From: CAYPEL01 sp964409635 | GTDB lineage: Bacteria > Pseudomonadota > Gammaproteobacteria > DSM-19610 | Assembly (NCBI GenBank): GCA_964409635.1 | Contig: CAYPEL010000150.1 | Span: 1 to 6,523 of the forward strand | Direction: 5' to 3' | DNA length: 6,523 nt | Shown: piece by piece, positions 1-5,150 of the stretch | Layout: each line of letters opens with the position of its first letter | How positions within the stretch are numbered: position 1 is the stretch's first letter | Position numbers and translations under genes: made by a program | The notes under the pieces: model-generated | What the model saw: only the letters and a program-made list of their open reading frames with translations | Databases searched by the model: none | What the model was told of the DNA's origin: nothing

Positions 1-554
1 TGGATGTCCGCATTATTTCAGCAACCCATATGAACTTGGAGGAAGCGGTTCGGCAAGGTGGTTTTAGGCAAGATTTATATTATCGTTTAAATGTTGTACC
101 ACTGAATATCCCTAGTCTTGCCGAGCGGCGGGAAGATATTCCCTTGTTAATCAATCATTTTCTGAGTGTTCTGGATGATGCCAGCAAAAAGTCAGTCAAA
201 GGTTTTGCGCCGGATGCGATGGAGGTTCTATTATCAGCGCCCTGGCCAGGTAATGTGCGTCAGCTCTATAATGTTGTTGAGCAGGCGGTCGCTTTTGCCA
301 CCACCACCACGATTCCTGTCAGTCTGGTGCAGCGTGCATTACGCGATGAAGTGCAGAGTGAGATGCCTGCCTTTGCAGATGCGCGCAGCCGGTTTGAGCG
401 CGATTACCTGACTCAACTGTTACAGATCACCAATGGCAACGTCAGCCAGGCCGCACGAATTGCTAAACGCAACCGGACTGAATTTTATAAACTGCTGCAT
501 AAACATCACTTGAATCCCTCCCAATTTAAAGGCCTGCGAGCCTCAATTGCTTGA
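1..554 (+). CDS. glrR: GlrR (QseF)-type sigma-54-dependent response regulator, C-terminal part (5' truncated)
   Basis: The frame is open from base 3 to the TGA at 552-554 and gives about 183 residues, so the receiver domain, Walker A/B and GAFTGA loop lie upstream of the window. The fragment opens inside the AAA+ domain at VRIISATH (sensor I region), followed by FRQDLYYRLNV (63-95, arginine-finger segment), AERREDIPLL and WPGNVRQL (243-266, sensor II). The end is a Fis-type helix-turn-helix (about 435-497) with GNVSQAARIAKRNRTEFYKLL. From memory, SATH, AERxEDIPLL and especially NRTEFYKLL match enterobacterial GlrR better than NtrC or other activators. GlrR is phosphorylated by GlrK and activates sigma-54 RNA polymerase from upstream sites; in enterobacteria its targets include the glmY sRNA gene. 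Fitting GlrR-type sites lie just downstream (574-657). No clear intrinsic terminator follows the gene. Confidence 0.88.
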   Translation, partial: DVRIISATHMNLEEAVRQGGFRQDLYYRLNVVPLNIPSLAERREDIPLLINHFLSVLDDASKKSVKGFAPDAMEVLLSAPWPGNVRQLYNVVEQAVAFATTTTIPVSLVQRALRDEVQSEMPAFADARSRFERDYLTQLLQITNGNVSQAARIAKRNRTEFYKLLHKHHLNPSQFKGLRASIA

Positions 555-573
555 TATTTAAGAATATTACTAT

Positions 574-593
574 CTGTCTCTGCTTGGAGACAG
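574..593. promoter_or_regulatory. Candidate GlrR binding site 1 (TGTC-N10-GACA)
   Basis: This is an inverted repeat CTGTCTC-N6-GAGACAG. Its core, TGTC (575-578), ten bases, GACA (589-592), fits the TGTC-N10-GACA motif described for GlrR upstream of enterobacterial glmY. It shares both 7-bp arms with site 2 and differs only in the centre. The centres are 64 bp apart, about six helical turns, so both would face the same side of the helix. It lies about 175 bp upstream of the predicted sigma-54 start, a normal enhancer distance. It could also form a 7-bp RNA hairpin at the end of the glrR message, but no T-run follows, so I do not read it as a terminator. Confidence 0.72.
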
Positions 594-637
594 TTAATTG
601 TAATTAAATACAATAAGTTACACCATCTATGTAAATA

Positions 638-657
638 CTGTCTCCATATGGAGACAG
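638..657. promoter_or_regulatory. Candidate GlrR binding site 2 (perfect 20-bp palindrome)
   Basis: CTGTCTCCATATGGAGACAG is fully self-complementary and contains TGTC (639-642), ten bases, GACA (653-656). Repeating the arms of site 1 with the same N10 spacing shows that protein binding, rather than chance, is being conserved. The centre is about 110 bp upstream of the predicted sigma-54 start. The enterobacterial glmY promoter is reported to have three GlrR sites; I find only these two here. Confidence 0.78.
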
Positions 658-711
658 ATAAGCTTCTATTATATCGGTCATTTCCTACAAAAAATACACT
701 TATTTATTACA

Positions 712-724
712 AATCAGGGTGTTA
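712..724 (+). promoter_or_regulatory. Candidate IHF binding site
   Basis: AATCAGGGTGTTA matches the 13-bp IHF consensus WATCAR-N4-TTR at every defined position, with an A/T-rich flank immediately upstream (about 690-711). It lies between the enhancer-like palindromes and the -24 element, where an IHF bend would bring a bound activator to sigma-54 polymerase. The consensus is loose enough to occur by chance in AT-rich DNA, and this copy sits close to the promoter (centred near -40), so the call rests mainly on context. Confidence 0.5.
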
Positions 725-731
725 TAGGTAT

Positions 732-747
732 TGGTGTGAATATTGCT
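732..747 (+). promoter_or_regulatory. Sigma-54 (RpoN) -24/-12 promoter
   Basis: TGGTGTG (732-738), four bases, then TTGCT (743-747) fits TGGCACG-N4-TTGCW. The near-invariant GG (733-734) and GC (745-746) are at exactly the required spacing; the mismatches are in the variable CAC positions. The predicted start is about 758-760. Two GlrR-type sites and an IHF-like site upstream, and a gene for a sigma-54 activator next door, make a chance match unlikely. It would drive the 24-codon frame at 812 and the RNA up to the terminator at 1125. Confidence 0.75.
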
Positions 748-798
748 AAATATTATTTAAGTATTATAAGTATCTTTAAGAATAATGATGACAGTTCT

Positions 799-804
799 GA
801 GGAG
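799..804 (+). promoter_or_regulatory. Strong ribosome binding site for the 24-codon ORF
   Basis: GAGGAG ends seven bases before the ATG at 812, close to ideal Shine-Dalgarno strength and spacing. It is the main evidence that this very short frame is translated. Confidence 0.7.
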
Positions 805-811
805 ATTAGGT

Positions 812-886
812 ATGAAAGCATTAGCCATTCCTTTTGCATTACTTATTAGCTTGAGCCTTGTTATTTCTGTGATGTACGCTGGCTGA
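812..886 (+). CDS. 24-residue hydrophobic single-span membrane micropeptide
   Basis: The frame is ATG (812-814) to TGA (884-886). The peptide starts MKAL, continues through an uninterrupted apolar stretch (about residues 4-22, including PFALLISLSLVISVM) and ends YAG. Lys2 is its only charged side chain, which suggests one membrane helix with the N-terminus in the cytoplasm. Support comes from the GAGGAG ribosome site, the sigma-54 promoter about 50 bp upstream and the terminator 3' of it. I do not recognise the family. Possible roles, all inferred, are a small subunit or regulator of a membrane protein, a signalling peptide of the GlrR regulon, or an Ibs-like hydrophobic toxin; I saw no clear antisense RNA promoter for the last. 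It could also be a leader whose translation affects the structured RNA that follows. Existence is fairly likely; function is unknown. Confidence 0.65.
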   Translation: MKALAIPFALLISLSLVISVMYAG

Positions 887-1007
887 TCACAGTTCTTAAA
901 AGCAAGCAGATTTTTTTGTAGTCTGCTGTGAGTACAAATAAGCACAGCTATTTAATAAAGACTGATCTTGTGCTGAGTTGGTTATTCATGGCAGTAGTAA
1001 TTACTTT

Positions 1008-1030
1008 TCAATTGAAATGAGTTCAATTGA
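1008..1030 (+). repeat. Inverted repeat/hairpin built from two TCAATTGA palindromes
   Basis: TCAATTGAA (1008-1016) and TTCAATTGA (1022-1030) form a perfect 9-bp stem around the loop ATGAG. Each arm also contains the self-complementary TCAATTGA. In RNA this is a stable though AT-rich hairpin; in DNA it could be a two-half-site protein target. Without a following T-run it is not a terminator. Confidence 0.5.
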
Positions 1031-1096
1031 TGGTTTGTATGATTAGTGTAGACCGGTCGAACTGACTGGTGCAGAATTCCCCCCCAAAGGGATTTT

Positions 1097-1125
1097 ACGC
1101 GACCATCCCTGGTCGCGTTTTTTTT
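1097..1125 (+). terminator. Strong rho-independent terminator
   Basis: A perfect 9-bp stem, ACGCGACCA (1097-1105) with TGGTCGCGT (1110-1118), closes a TCCC loop and runs into eight consecutive T residues (1118-1125, the first of them paired in the stem). Polarity is + strand only, since the other side of the stem has no T-run. It ends the transcript from the sigma-54 promoter and separates it from the tol operon. Confidence 0.92.
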
Positions 1126-1189
1126 GCCTGTCACTTTTTCACGTCAGGTGAAATATTATTGCTACATCGGTAAGCTAGTAGTCCGATGG

Positions 1190-1220
1190 CATTGTATTGA
1201 TTGAACCCATCAATACAATG
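1190..1220. repeat. 12-bp inverted repeat upstream of the tol operon
   Basis: CATTGTATTGAT (1190-1201) and ATCAATACAATG (1209-1220) are perfectly complementary around a 7-base spacer. It ends 56 bp before the ybgC start. No T-run follows, so it is more likely an operator or a 5'-leader hairpin than a terminator. The right arm contains the -10-like TACAAT described in the next entry. Confidence 0.55.
1192..1219 (+). promoter_or_regulatory. Possible sigma-70 promoter for the ybgC-tol operon
   Basis: TTGTAT (1192-1197), a 16-bp spacer and TACAAT (1214-1219) is the best sigma-70-like pair I see between the terminator and ybgC. The -10 matches five of six consensus bases; the -35 only three. Both boxes lie inside the inverted repeat 1190-1220, so a protein bound there would block polymerase. 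The start would be near 1226, giving a leader of about 50 nt. I see no other notable element in 1126-1276. Confidence 0.3.
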
Positions 1221-1276
1221 TTGTCGAAGTACAGGGAATTTATTTCAACATTCAATGTCGATAGCAGGGGTCAAGA

Positions 1277-1687
1277 TTGTCGGAGTTTCGTTGGCCGGTT
1301 CGTGTCTTCTATGAAGATACAGATAGCGGCGGTGTAGTCTATTACGCCAATTACCTGAAATTTATGGAACGGGCACGCACAGAGAGATTTCGGGCAATGG
1401 GCTTTGAGCAAAGTGATTTGCGAAATAATCAGAATGTTTTATTTACCGTACACTCAGTAGCGGTCGATTTTATACGGCCAGCAGCTTACGATGACATGCT
1501 TGAAGTTAGCGCCGAAATAATGGAGTGTAAGCGTGCGAGCCTGACTTTTTCACAACAGGTATATCGCGGCAAAGAAGAAAACCCCCTGTGCAAGGGTATT
1601 GTGCGTATTGCCTGTGTCGATAGTGCGGCTTTCCGGCCGCGCGCGATTCCCGATTTCATACTTAGAGAAATAAACCATGTCAGCTGA
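1277..1687 (+). CDS. ybgC: YbgC, Tol-Pal-associated acyl-CoA thioesterase
   Basis: This is a 136-residue hotdog-fold protein of the 4-hydroxybenzoyl-CoA thioesterase family; E. coli YbgC is 134 residues. The signature FRWPVRVFYEDTDSGGVVYYANY starts at residue 4, with Asp16 the likely catalytic residue. Family members are cytoplasmic, hydrolyse acyl-CoA (E. coli YbgC is associated with acyl carrier protein and phospholipid-synthesis enzymes) and head tol-pal operons. The start is TTG at 1277: AGGGG (1266-1270) is six bases upstream, an in-frame TAG at 1262 rules out a longer form, and FRWPVRV begins where it does in E. coli. The nearby ATG at 1255 is in another frame. The 3' end overlaps tolQ by 11 bp. 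The TTG start may keep expression low. Confidence 0.93.
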   Translation: MSEFRWPVRVFYEDTDSGGVVYYANYLKFMERARTERFRAMGFEQSDLRNNQNVLFTVHSVAVDFIRPAAYDDMLEVSAEIMECKRASLTFSQQVYRGKEENPLCKGIVRIACVDSAAFRPRAIPDFILREINHVS

Positions 1688-2351
1688 TTTATCTTTACTC
1701 CATCTGATCACCGGCGCCAGCACGGTCGTCCAACTTGTAATGCTGTTACTGCTGGTCGTATCGATGATGTCCTGGACGATGATATTTCTCAAGCGCAGCC
1801 GCTTAGCCACGGCCCGGACTAACGCAGATAAGTTTGAGGATCGCTTCTGGTCGGGCGGTGATCTCGGTGAGCTGTATCATAAAATATCGCCGAGTGGCGG
1901 GGAGACGCATGGACTTGCGCATATATTTATTTCCGGCTTCAAGGAATTTGCCCGTTTACGGCAACAGAAAAATATCGATCCCAAAGCCGTACTGGAAGGT
2001 GCGCAACGCAGCATGCGGGTCGCACTGTCACGCGAAATCGATGATCTGGAGACGCACTTGTCATTCCTGGCGACAGTGGGTTCGACGAGTCCCTACGTCG
2101 GATTGTTCGGTACGGTGTGGGGGATTATGAACGCGTTTATTGGACTAGGGAATGTAAAACAGGCCACCCTGGCGATGGTTGCGCCGGGGATTGCGGAAGC
2201 CCTGATTGCTACCGCCATGGGATTGTTCGCGGCCATACCTGCCGTCATTGCCTACAACCGCTATTCAAACGATGTTGAGCGGTTGGAAAATCGTTACGAT
2301 AATTTTCTTGAAGAATTTTCTAGTGTGTTACAGCGTCAGGCGCACGGCTAG
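1677..2351 (+). CDS. tolQ: TolQ, proton-channel subunit of the Tol-Pal motor
   Basis: The protein has 224 residues (E. coli TolQ about 230) and belongs to the MotA/TolQ/ExbB family. It is an inner-membrane protein with three helices: about residues 16-37, 128-156 and 166-192, with a large cytoplasmic loop between the first two. The conserved block PYVGLFGTVWGIMNAF (139-154) carries Thr146, and GIAEALIATAMGL (171-183) carries Thr179. These correspond to E. coli Thr145 and Thr178, which line the proton path next to the TolR aspartate. With TolR it converts proton flow into movement of TolA. The ATG at 1677 lies inside the end of ybgC, so translation is probably coupled; AGAG at 1664-1667 is a modest ribosome site. 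Confidence 0.97.
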   Translation: MSADLSLLHLITGASTVVQLVMLLLLVVSMMSWTMIFLKRSRLATARTNADKFEDRFWSGGDLGELYHKISPSGGETHGLAHIFISGFKEFARLRQQKNIDPKAVLEGAQRSMRVALSREIDDLETHLSFLATVGSTSPYVGLFGTVWGIMNAFIGLGNVKQATLAMVAPGIAEALIATAMGLFAAIPAVIAYNRYSNDVERLENRYDNFLEEFSSVLQRQAHG

Positions 2352-2369
2352 CCGGGCGGATTATTAATA

Positions 2370-2804
2370 ATGGCCCGTACACGCATTCGAAAGCGCCCAA
2401 TGTCCGAGATCAACGTTGTGCCGTATATCGACGTCATGTTGGTTTTGTTGGTGATCTTCATGATAACGGCGCCTTTGCTGAATCAGGGGGTAGAAGTTGA
2501 ATTACCGCAAGCAACCGCTGAACCCCTTGACACCGAAACCAATCAGGATCCCTTGCAATTAACGGTAGACACTGACGGTAACTTCTATCTTAATATTGGT
2601 GATGATCAGACGCAGCCGCTTGATGCTGAGACATTAGTAACCCGTGCGGCAGCGGTAATCCGCCAGCGCCCGGATGTGGCGGTACTGGTACGGGGTCATA
2701 AAAATGTGGATTATGGTTCGGTCGTAGCAGCCATGGTGTTGTTGCAGCAGGCGGGTGCACCCAGTGTCGGGCTAATCACAGAGCCTGAACAACACGGCGG
2801 ATAG
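2370..2804 (+). CDS. tolR: TolR, ExbD/TolR-family motor subunit
   Basis: The protein has 144 residues (E. coli TolR 142). It has a short basic cytoplasmic tail (MARTRIRKR), one membrane helix (about 17-36) and a periplasmic domain that can bind peptidoglycan in this family. The motif SEINVVPYIDVMLVLLVIFM includes Asp21, equivalent to the protonatable Asp23 of E. coli TolR, so the motor residue is intact. The C-terminal part (about 61-139, ending SVGLITEPE) fits the dimeric TolR fold. ATG 2370 is preferred over the internal Met11 because the basic N-terminus is conserved and GGCGGA (2355-2360) sits nine bases upstream. It lies 18 bp after tolQ and 6 bp before tolA. Confidence 0.97.
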   Translation: MARTRIRKRPMSEINVVPYIDVMLVLLVIFMITAPLLNQGVEVELPQATAEPLDTETNQDPLQLTVDTDGNFYLNIGDDQTQPLDAETLVTRAAAVIRQRPDVAVLVRGHKNVDYGSVVAAMVLLQQAGAPSVGLITEPEQHGG

Positions 2805-2810
2805 ACGAAG

Positions 2811-3740
2811 ATGCTGGCATTTATCCGCGACAACCCGCGTGCTTTCCTGGCGGCCATTGTGGTGCACCTGGTGTTGCTAGCGATAATGGCTTACAGCATG
2901 GACTGGACAGCCACGGTTTCTACTAAAGGTGGAAAGGAGGCTCCGATAAAAGCAGTTGTTGTTGACGCTGCCAAGTTGAGTGCGGAAATCAACCGGCAGC
3001 AAGAGGCAAAACAACAGCTCCAGAAACAAGAGCAGGAGAAACTTAAGCAACTAGAGCTGCAAGCTGAGCAGGCTAAAAAAGCGCGTGAACAGGAAGAAAA
3101 GCGGCTGGCGGATTTGCAGAAACAGCAGGCAGAAACTAAGCGCAAGGCTGAGCTTGAGGCCAAGCAGCGCGCCGAGGCCAAACTGAAAACCCAGCAGGAA
3201 GCTGAACGAAAAGCAGTTGTAGAGAAAAAGCGCCAGGCCGAGGAGAAACGCACAGCCGACGCCAAGCGTAAAGCAGAAGAGCAGCGCATCGCAGAAAAGC
3301 AGCGCGAAGCGGAACAGCAGCGCGTAGCCGAAGAAAAACGCAAAGCTGAACAGGCCGCCAAACGCAAGGCGGCAGCGAAAGCTGAGCGCAAGGCTGCGGA
3401 AGATGCCTTACAAGCCAGCCTTGCGGCAGAACAGGAAGAGATGGAAGGTCAGCGCGTGAGTAAGGAAGTTAACCGCTATGTGGCCTACATCCAGGACAAA
3501 GTTCAACGTAGCTGGATTCGTCCACCCGACAGTGGTGGCGGACTGACCTGCCTGGTTAGCGTAAAATTGATTCCGAGTGGAGAAGTGATCGATGCAAAAA
3601 TACTCCGTAGCAGCGGTAACGCCGCGTTTGACCGCTCCGTTGAATCAGCGGTTTTCAAGGCGTCGCCTTTGCCTGTGCCGCAGGATCCAAAAGTCATGGC
3701 ACGTTTTCGCTCATTTAATTTTGTTTTTAAACCAGGTTAA
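2811..3740 (+). CDS. tolA: TolA, periplasm-spanning transducer of the Tol-Pal system
   Basis: The protein has 309 residues, well short of E. coli TolA (421), mostly through a shorter central domain. Domain I is a membrane anchor (about 11-29) containing His19 and Leu23 of the S-x3-H-x3-L motif that contacts TolQR; the serine position is Ala15. Domain II (about 58-215) is a long Lys/Glu/Gln/Ala/Arg-rich helix with repeats such as KRKAEEQR and EEKRKAEQ, spanning the periplasm. Domain III (about 218-309, from EVNRYVAYIQDKVQRSW) is the globular TolA C-domain that binds TolB, Pal and CpoB; the block GGLTCLVSVKLIPSGEV and the FKPG end are typical. The start is ATG 2811, 6 bp after tolR, and the stop is 4 bp before tolB. 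Confidence 0.96.
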   Translation: MLAFIRDNPRAFLAAIVVHLVLLAIMAYSMDWTATVSTKGGKEAPIKAVVVDAAKLSAEINRQQEAKQQLQKQEQEKLKQLELQAEQAKKAREQEEKRLADLQKQQAETKRKAELEAKQRAEAKLKTQQEAERKAVVEKKRQAEEKRTADAKRKAEEQRIAEKQREAEQQRVAEEKRKAEQAAKRKAAAKAERKAAEDALQASLAAEQEEMEGQRVSKEVNRYVAYIQDKVQRSWIRPPDSGGGLTCLVSVKLIPSGEVIDAKILRSSGNAAFDRSVESAVFKASPLPVPQDPKVMARFRSFNFVFKPG

Positions 3741-3744
3741 CTCA

Positions 3745-5049
3745 ATGAAAAAAATTATCGTATATTTTGGGAGTCTGTTAATTAGTGTTTTGCCCGTGCT
3801 GGCCCCGGCGGCGCTGACGATTGAAATCACACAGGGTATGGAAGGCGCTGTACCGATAGCCATCGTGCCTTTTTCTCAGCCATCTGGTGGAGCCCAGCCA
3901 CCAGAAGATGTGTCACAGATTGTAATGGATGATTTACGCCGCAGTGGCCGTTTTGACCCTGTGTCCGAGCAGAATCTGGTGTCACGTCCTAATGTGCCCG
4001 AACAGATCCGTTTCCAGGACTGGAAGACGCTGGGGGTTGAAAGCCTGGTCATCGGCCAGGTCGAACCCGCAGGGCCTGACCGCTACACCATCAAGTTCTT
4101 TTTGTTTGATGTTTATCGAGGTAAGAAACTGATTGGTTATAGCGTACCTACCACCCGCAAGCGTATGCGCTATGACGCACATCGGGTCAGTGATCTGATT
4201 TTTGAAAAGCTGACGGGGCTACGCGGCGCATTCGCCACCCGCATAGCCTATATCACAGAAAAGAAATCAGCTGGTAAACGTCAATTCAAGCTGGAAGTTT
4301 CGGACTCGGACGGCTATAACCCGAAAACCATCCTCAGCTCCAAGGATCCATTGATGTCACCAGCCTGGTCTGCTGATGGTAAACAACTCGCCTATGTGTC
4401 GTTCGAAAATAACCGCGCATCAATTTTTGCGCAGAGTATTGAAACCGCCAAGCGCCGAAAGCTGGCCTCGTTTGAGGGCGTCAACGGTGCGCCATCCTGG
4501 TCACCGGATGGCAGTCGGCTGGCGCTGACATTATCGCGTGACGGGAATCCTGAAATATATATTTATAGTCTATCCAGTGGTGACACACGCCGGGTAACCC
4601 GTAATGTGGCTATCGACACAGAACCGGTCTGGACACCGGATAGTAAAAGCCTGATTTTTACATCTGACCGCGGTGGTTCACCGCAGTTGTACCGTATTCC
4701 AGTGAAGGGTGGCCGACCCGAGCGGCTGACATTCGAAGGCAAGTATAATGCCAGCGCAGATATTTCAGCAGATGGTAATCGTCTTGCGATGGTGCATGGT
4801 GCAGGCGGTAAATATCGGATTGCAATTCTGGACCTCAAATCGGGCGTTTTTAGTGTGATTTCCGACGGACGGCTGGATGAATCTCCGAGTTTTGCACCCA
4901 ATGGCAGCATGGTGATTTATGCGACAGAAGAAGGTCGTCAGGGTGTATTAGCAGCGGTGTCCAGTGATGGACGTTTCCGGCAACGCTTTTCCAGCCGGGG
5001 GGGTGATGTCAGGGAGCCCGTGTGGTCACCGTTTGACCGTACGAAGTGA
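3745..5049 (+). CDS. tolB: TolB, periplasmic beta-propeller protein
   Basis: The protein has 434 residues (E. coli TolB 430). A Sec signal peptide (MKKIIVYFGSLL...VLAPA) is probably cut after Ala22. The new N-terminus (ALTIEITQG) corresponds to the TolA-binding epitope, which controls whether TolB holds Pal. The N-terminal alpha/beta domain runs to about residue 165. A six-bladed propeller follows, marked by WSADG (208-212), WSPDG (252-256), WTPDS (296-300), ISADG (340-344), FAPNG (383-387) and WSPFD (427-431). TolB sequesters Pal until TolA, driven by TolQR, pulls it away. ATG 3745 follows CAGG (3733-3736) at 8 bases. The frame is open further upstream inside tolA, but only this start gives a signal peptide. 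Confidence 0.97.
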   Translation: MKKIIVYFGSLLISVLPVLAPAALTIEITQGMEGAVPIAIVPFSQPSGGAQPPEDVSQIVMDDLRRSGRFDPVSEQNLVSRPNVPEQIRFQDWKTLGVESLVIGQVEPAGPDRYTIKFFLFDVYRGKKLIGYSVPTTRKRMRYDAHRVSDLIFEKLTGLRGAFATRIAYITEKKSAGKRQFKLEVSDSDGYNPKTILSSKDPLMSPAWSADGKQLAYVSFENNRASIFAQSIETAKRRKLASFEGVNGAPSWSPDGSRLALTLSRDGNPEIYIYSLSSGDTRRVTRNVAIDTEPVWTPDSKSLIFTSDRGGSPQLYRIPVKGGRPERLTFEGKYNASADISADGNRLAMVHGAGGKYRIAILDLKSGVFSVISDGRLDESPSFAPNGSMVIYATEEGRQGVLAAVSSDGRFRQRFSSRGGDVREPVWSPFDRTK

Positions 5050-5089
5050 TTTTGTCCTGAATTAGGATAGATTAAAGTTGTTTTTTTTA

Positions 5090-5133
5090 CCCGGCTAACG
5101 CCGGAATATTGCCCGGCCAGCGCCGGATTATTA
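5090..5133 (+). repeat. Two tandem 22-bp hairpin repeats in the tolB-pal gap
   Basis: Unit 1 (5090-5111) starts CCCGGCTAACGCCGG and unit 2 (5112-5133) starts CCCGGCCAGCGCCGG; 18 of 22 positions agree. Each folds as CCGGC-loop(4)-GCCGG, and the left arm of one can also pair with the right arm of the other. A run of eight T residues (5081-5088) comes just before. On neither strand does a T-run follow the hairpins, so they are not a classical terminator. They may affect mRNA processing or decay and so the Pal:TolB ratio. Confidence 0.6.
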
Positions 5134-5150
5134 TAAATTTGGGAGTATTC

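Larger units (their letters stand above)
887..1125 (+). ncRNA. Structured untranslated tail, candidate 3'-derived or independent small RNA
   Basis: These 239 bases have no convincing reading frame but several + strand hairpins: AGCAGA/TCTGCT (905-910/922-927), a perfect 9-bp stem (1008-1016/1022-1030), a 7-bp stem with one G-U pair (1052-1058/1064-1070) and the terminator stem. A run of seven C residues (1079-1085) lies unpaired or weakly paired before the terminator, a position where sRNAs often carry a G-rich-target seed. The tail may be the 3' UTR of the micropeptide message, or a small RNA processed from it or made from its own promoter. GlrR controls an sRNA (GlmY) in enterobacteria, which makes an RNA product attractive, but I see no sequence similarity to GlmY or GlmZ. 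Confidence 0.3.

Noticed and set aside
574..593. Hairpin after glrR as its terminator
   Set aside because: A 7-bp stem without a following T-run, and the same arms recur as a perfect palindrome at 638-657, which fits a protein-binding site better.
743..770. Sigma-70-like pair TTGCTA-N16-TATAAG before the micropeptide
   Set aside because: The -10 matches well, but the -35 overlaps the -12 region of a much better supported sigma-54 promoter and the segment is very AT-rich. It could be a secondary promoter; I do not list it.
757..945. 62-codon minus-strand frame over the micropeptide
   Set aside because: No good ribosome site, no recognisable domain, and it covers the sigma-54 start region and micropeptide on the opposite strand.
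2891..3391. 166-codon minus-strand frame inside tolA
   Set aside because: It is Ser/Cys/Ala/Phe-rich low complexity, the expected antisense of the Lys/Glu/Gln/Ala codons in the TolA coiled coil.
3592..3744. 51-codon upstream extension of tolB
   Set aside because: It lies wholly within the tolA coding end and the 4-bp gap, has no conserved sequence, and would bury the signal peptide that starts cleanly at 3745.
4563..4910. 115-codon minus-strand frame inside tolB
   Set aside because: Shadow of the propeller coding sequence; no ribosome site or recognisable motif.
5109..5137. Promoter-like TTGCCC-N17-TATAAA before pal
   Set aside because: The boxes look good, but the start would fall near 5144, inside the GGGAG ribosome site, so the transcript could not use it.
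5109..5150. TTG start at 5109 adding 14 residues to Pal
   Set aside because: It would put a basic extension before the lipoprotein signal and lies in the hairpin repeat; the GGGAG site points to 5151 or 5154.
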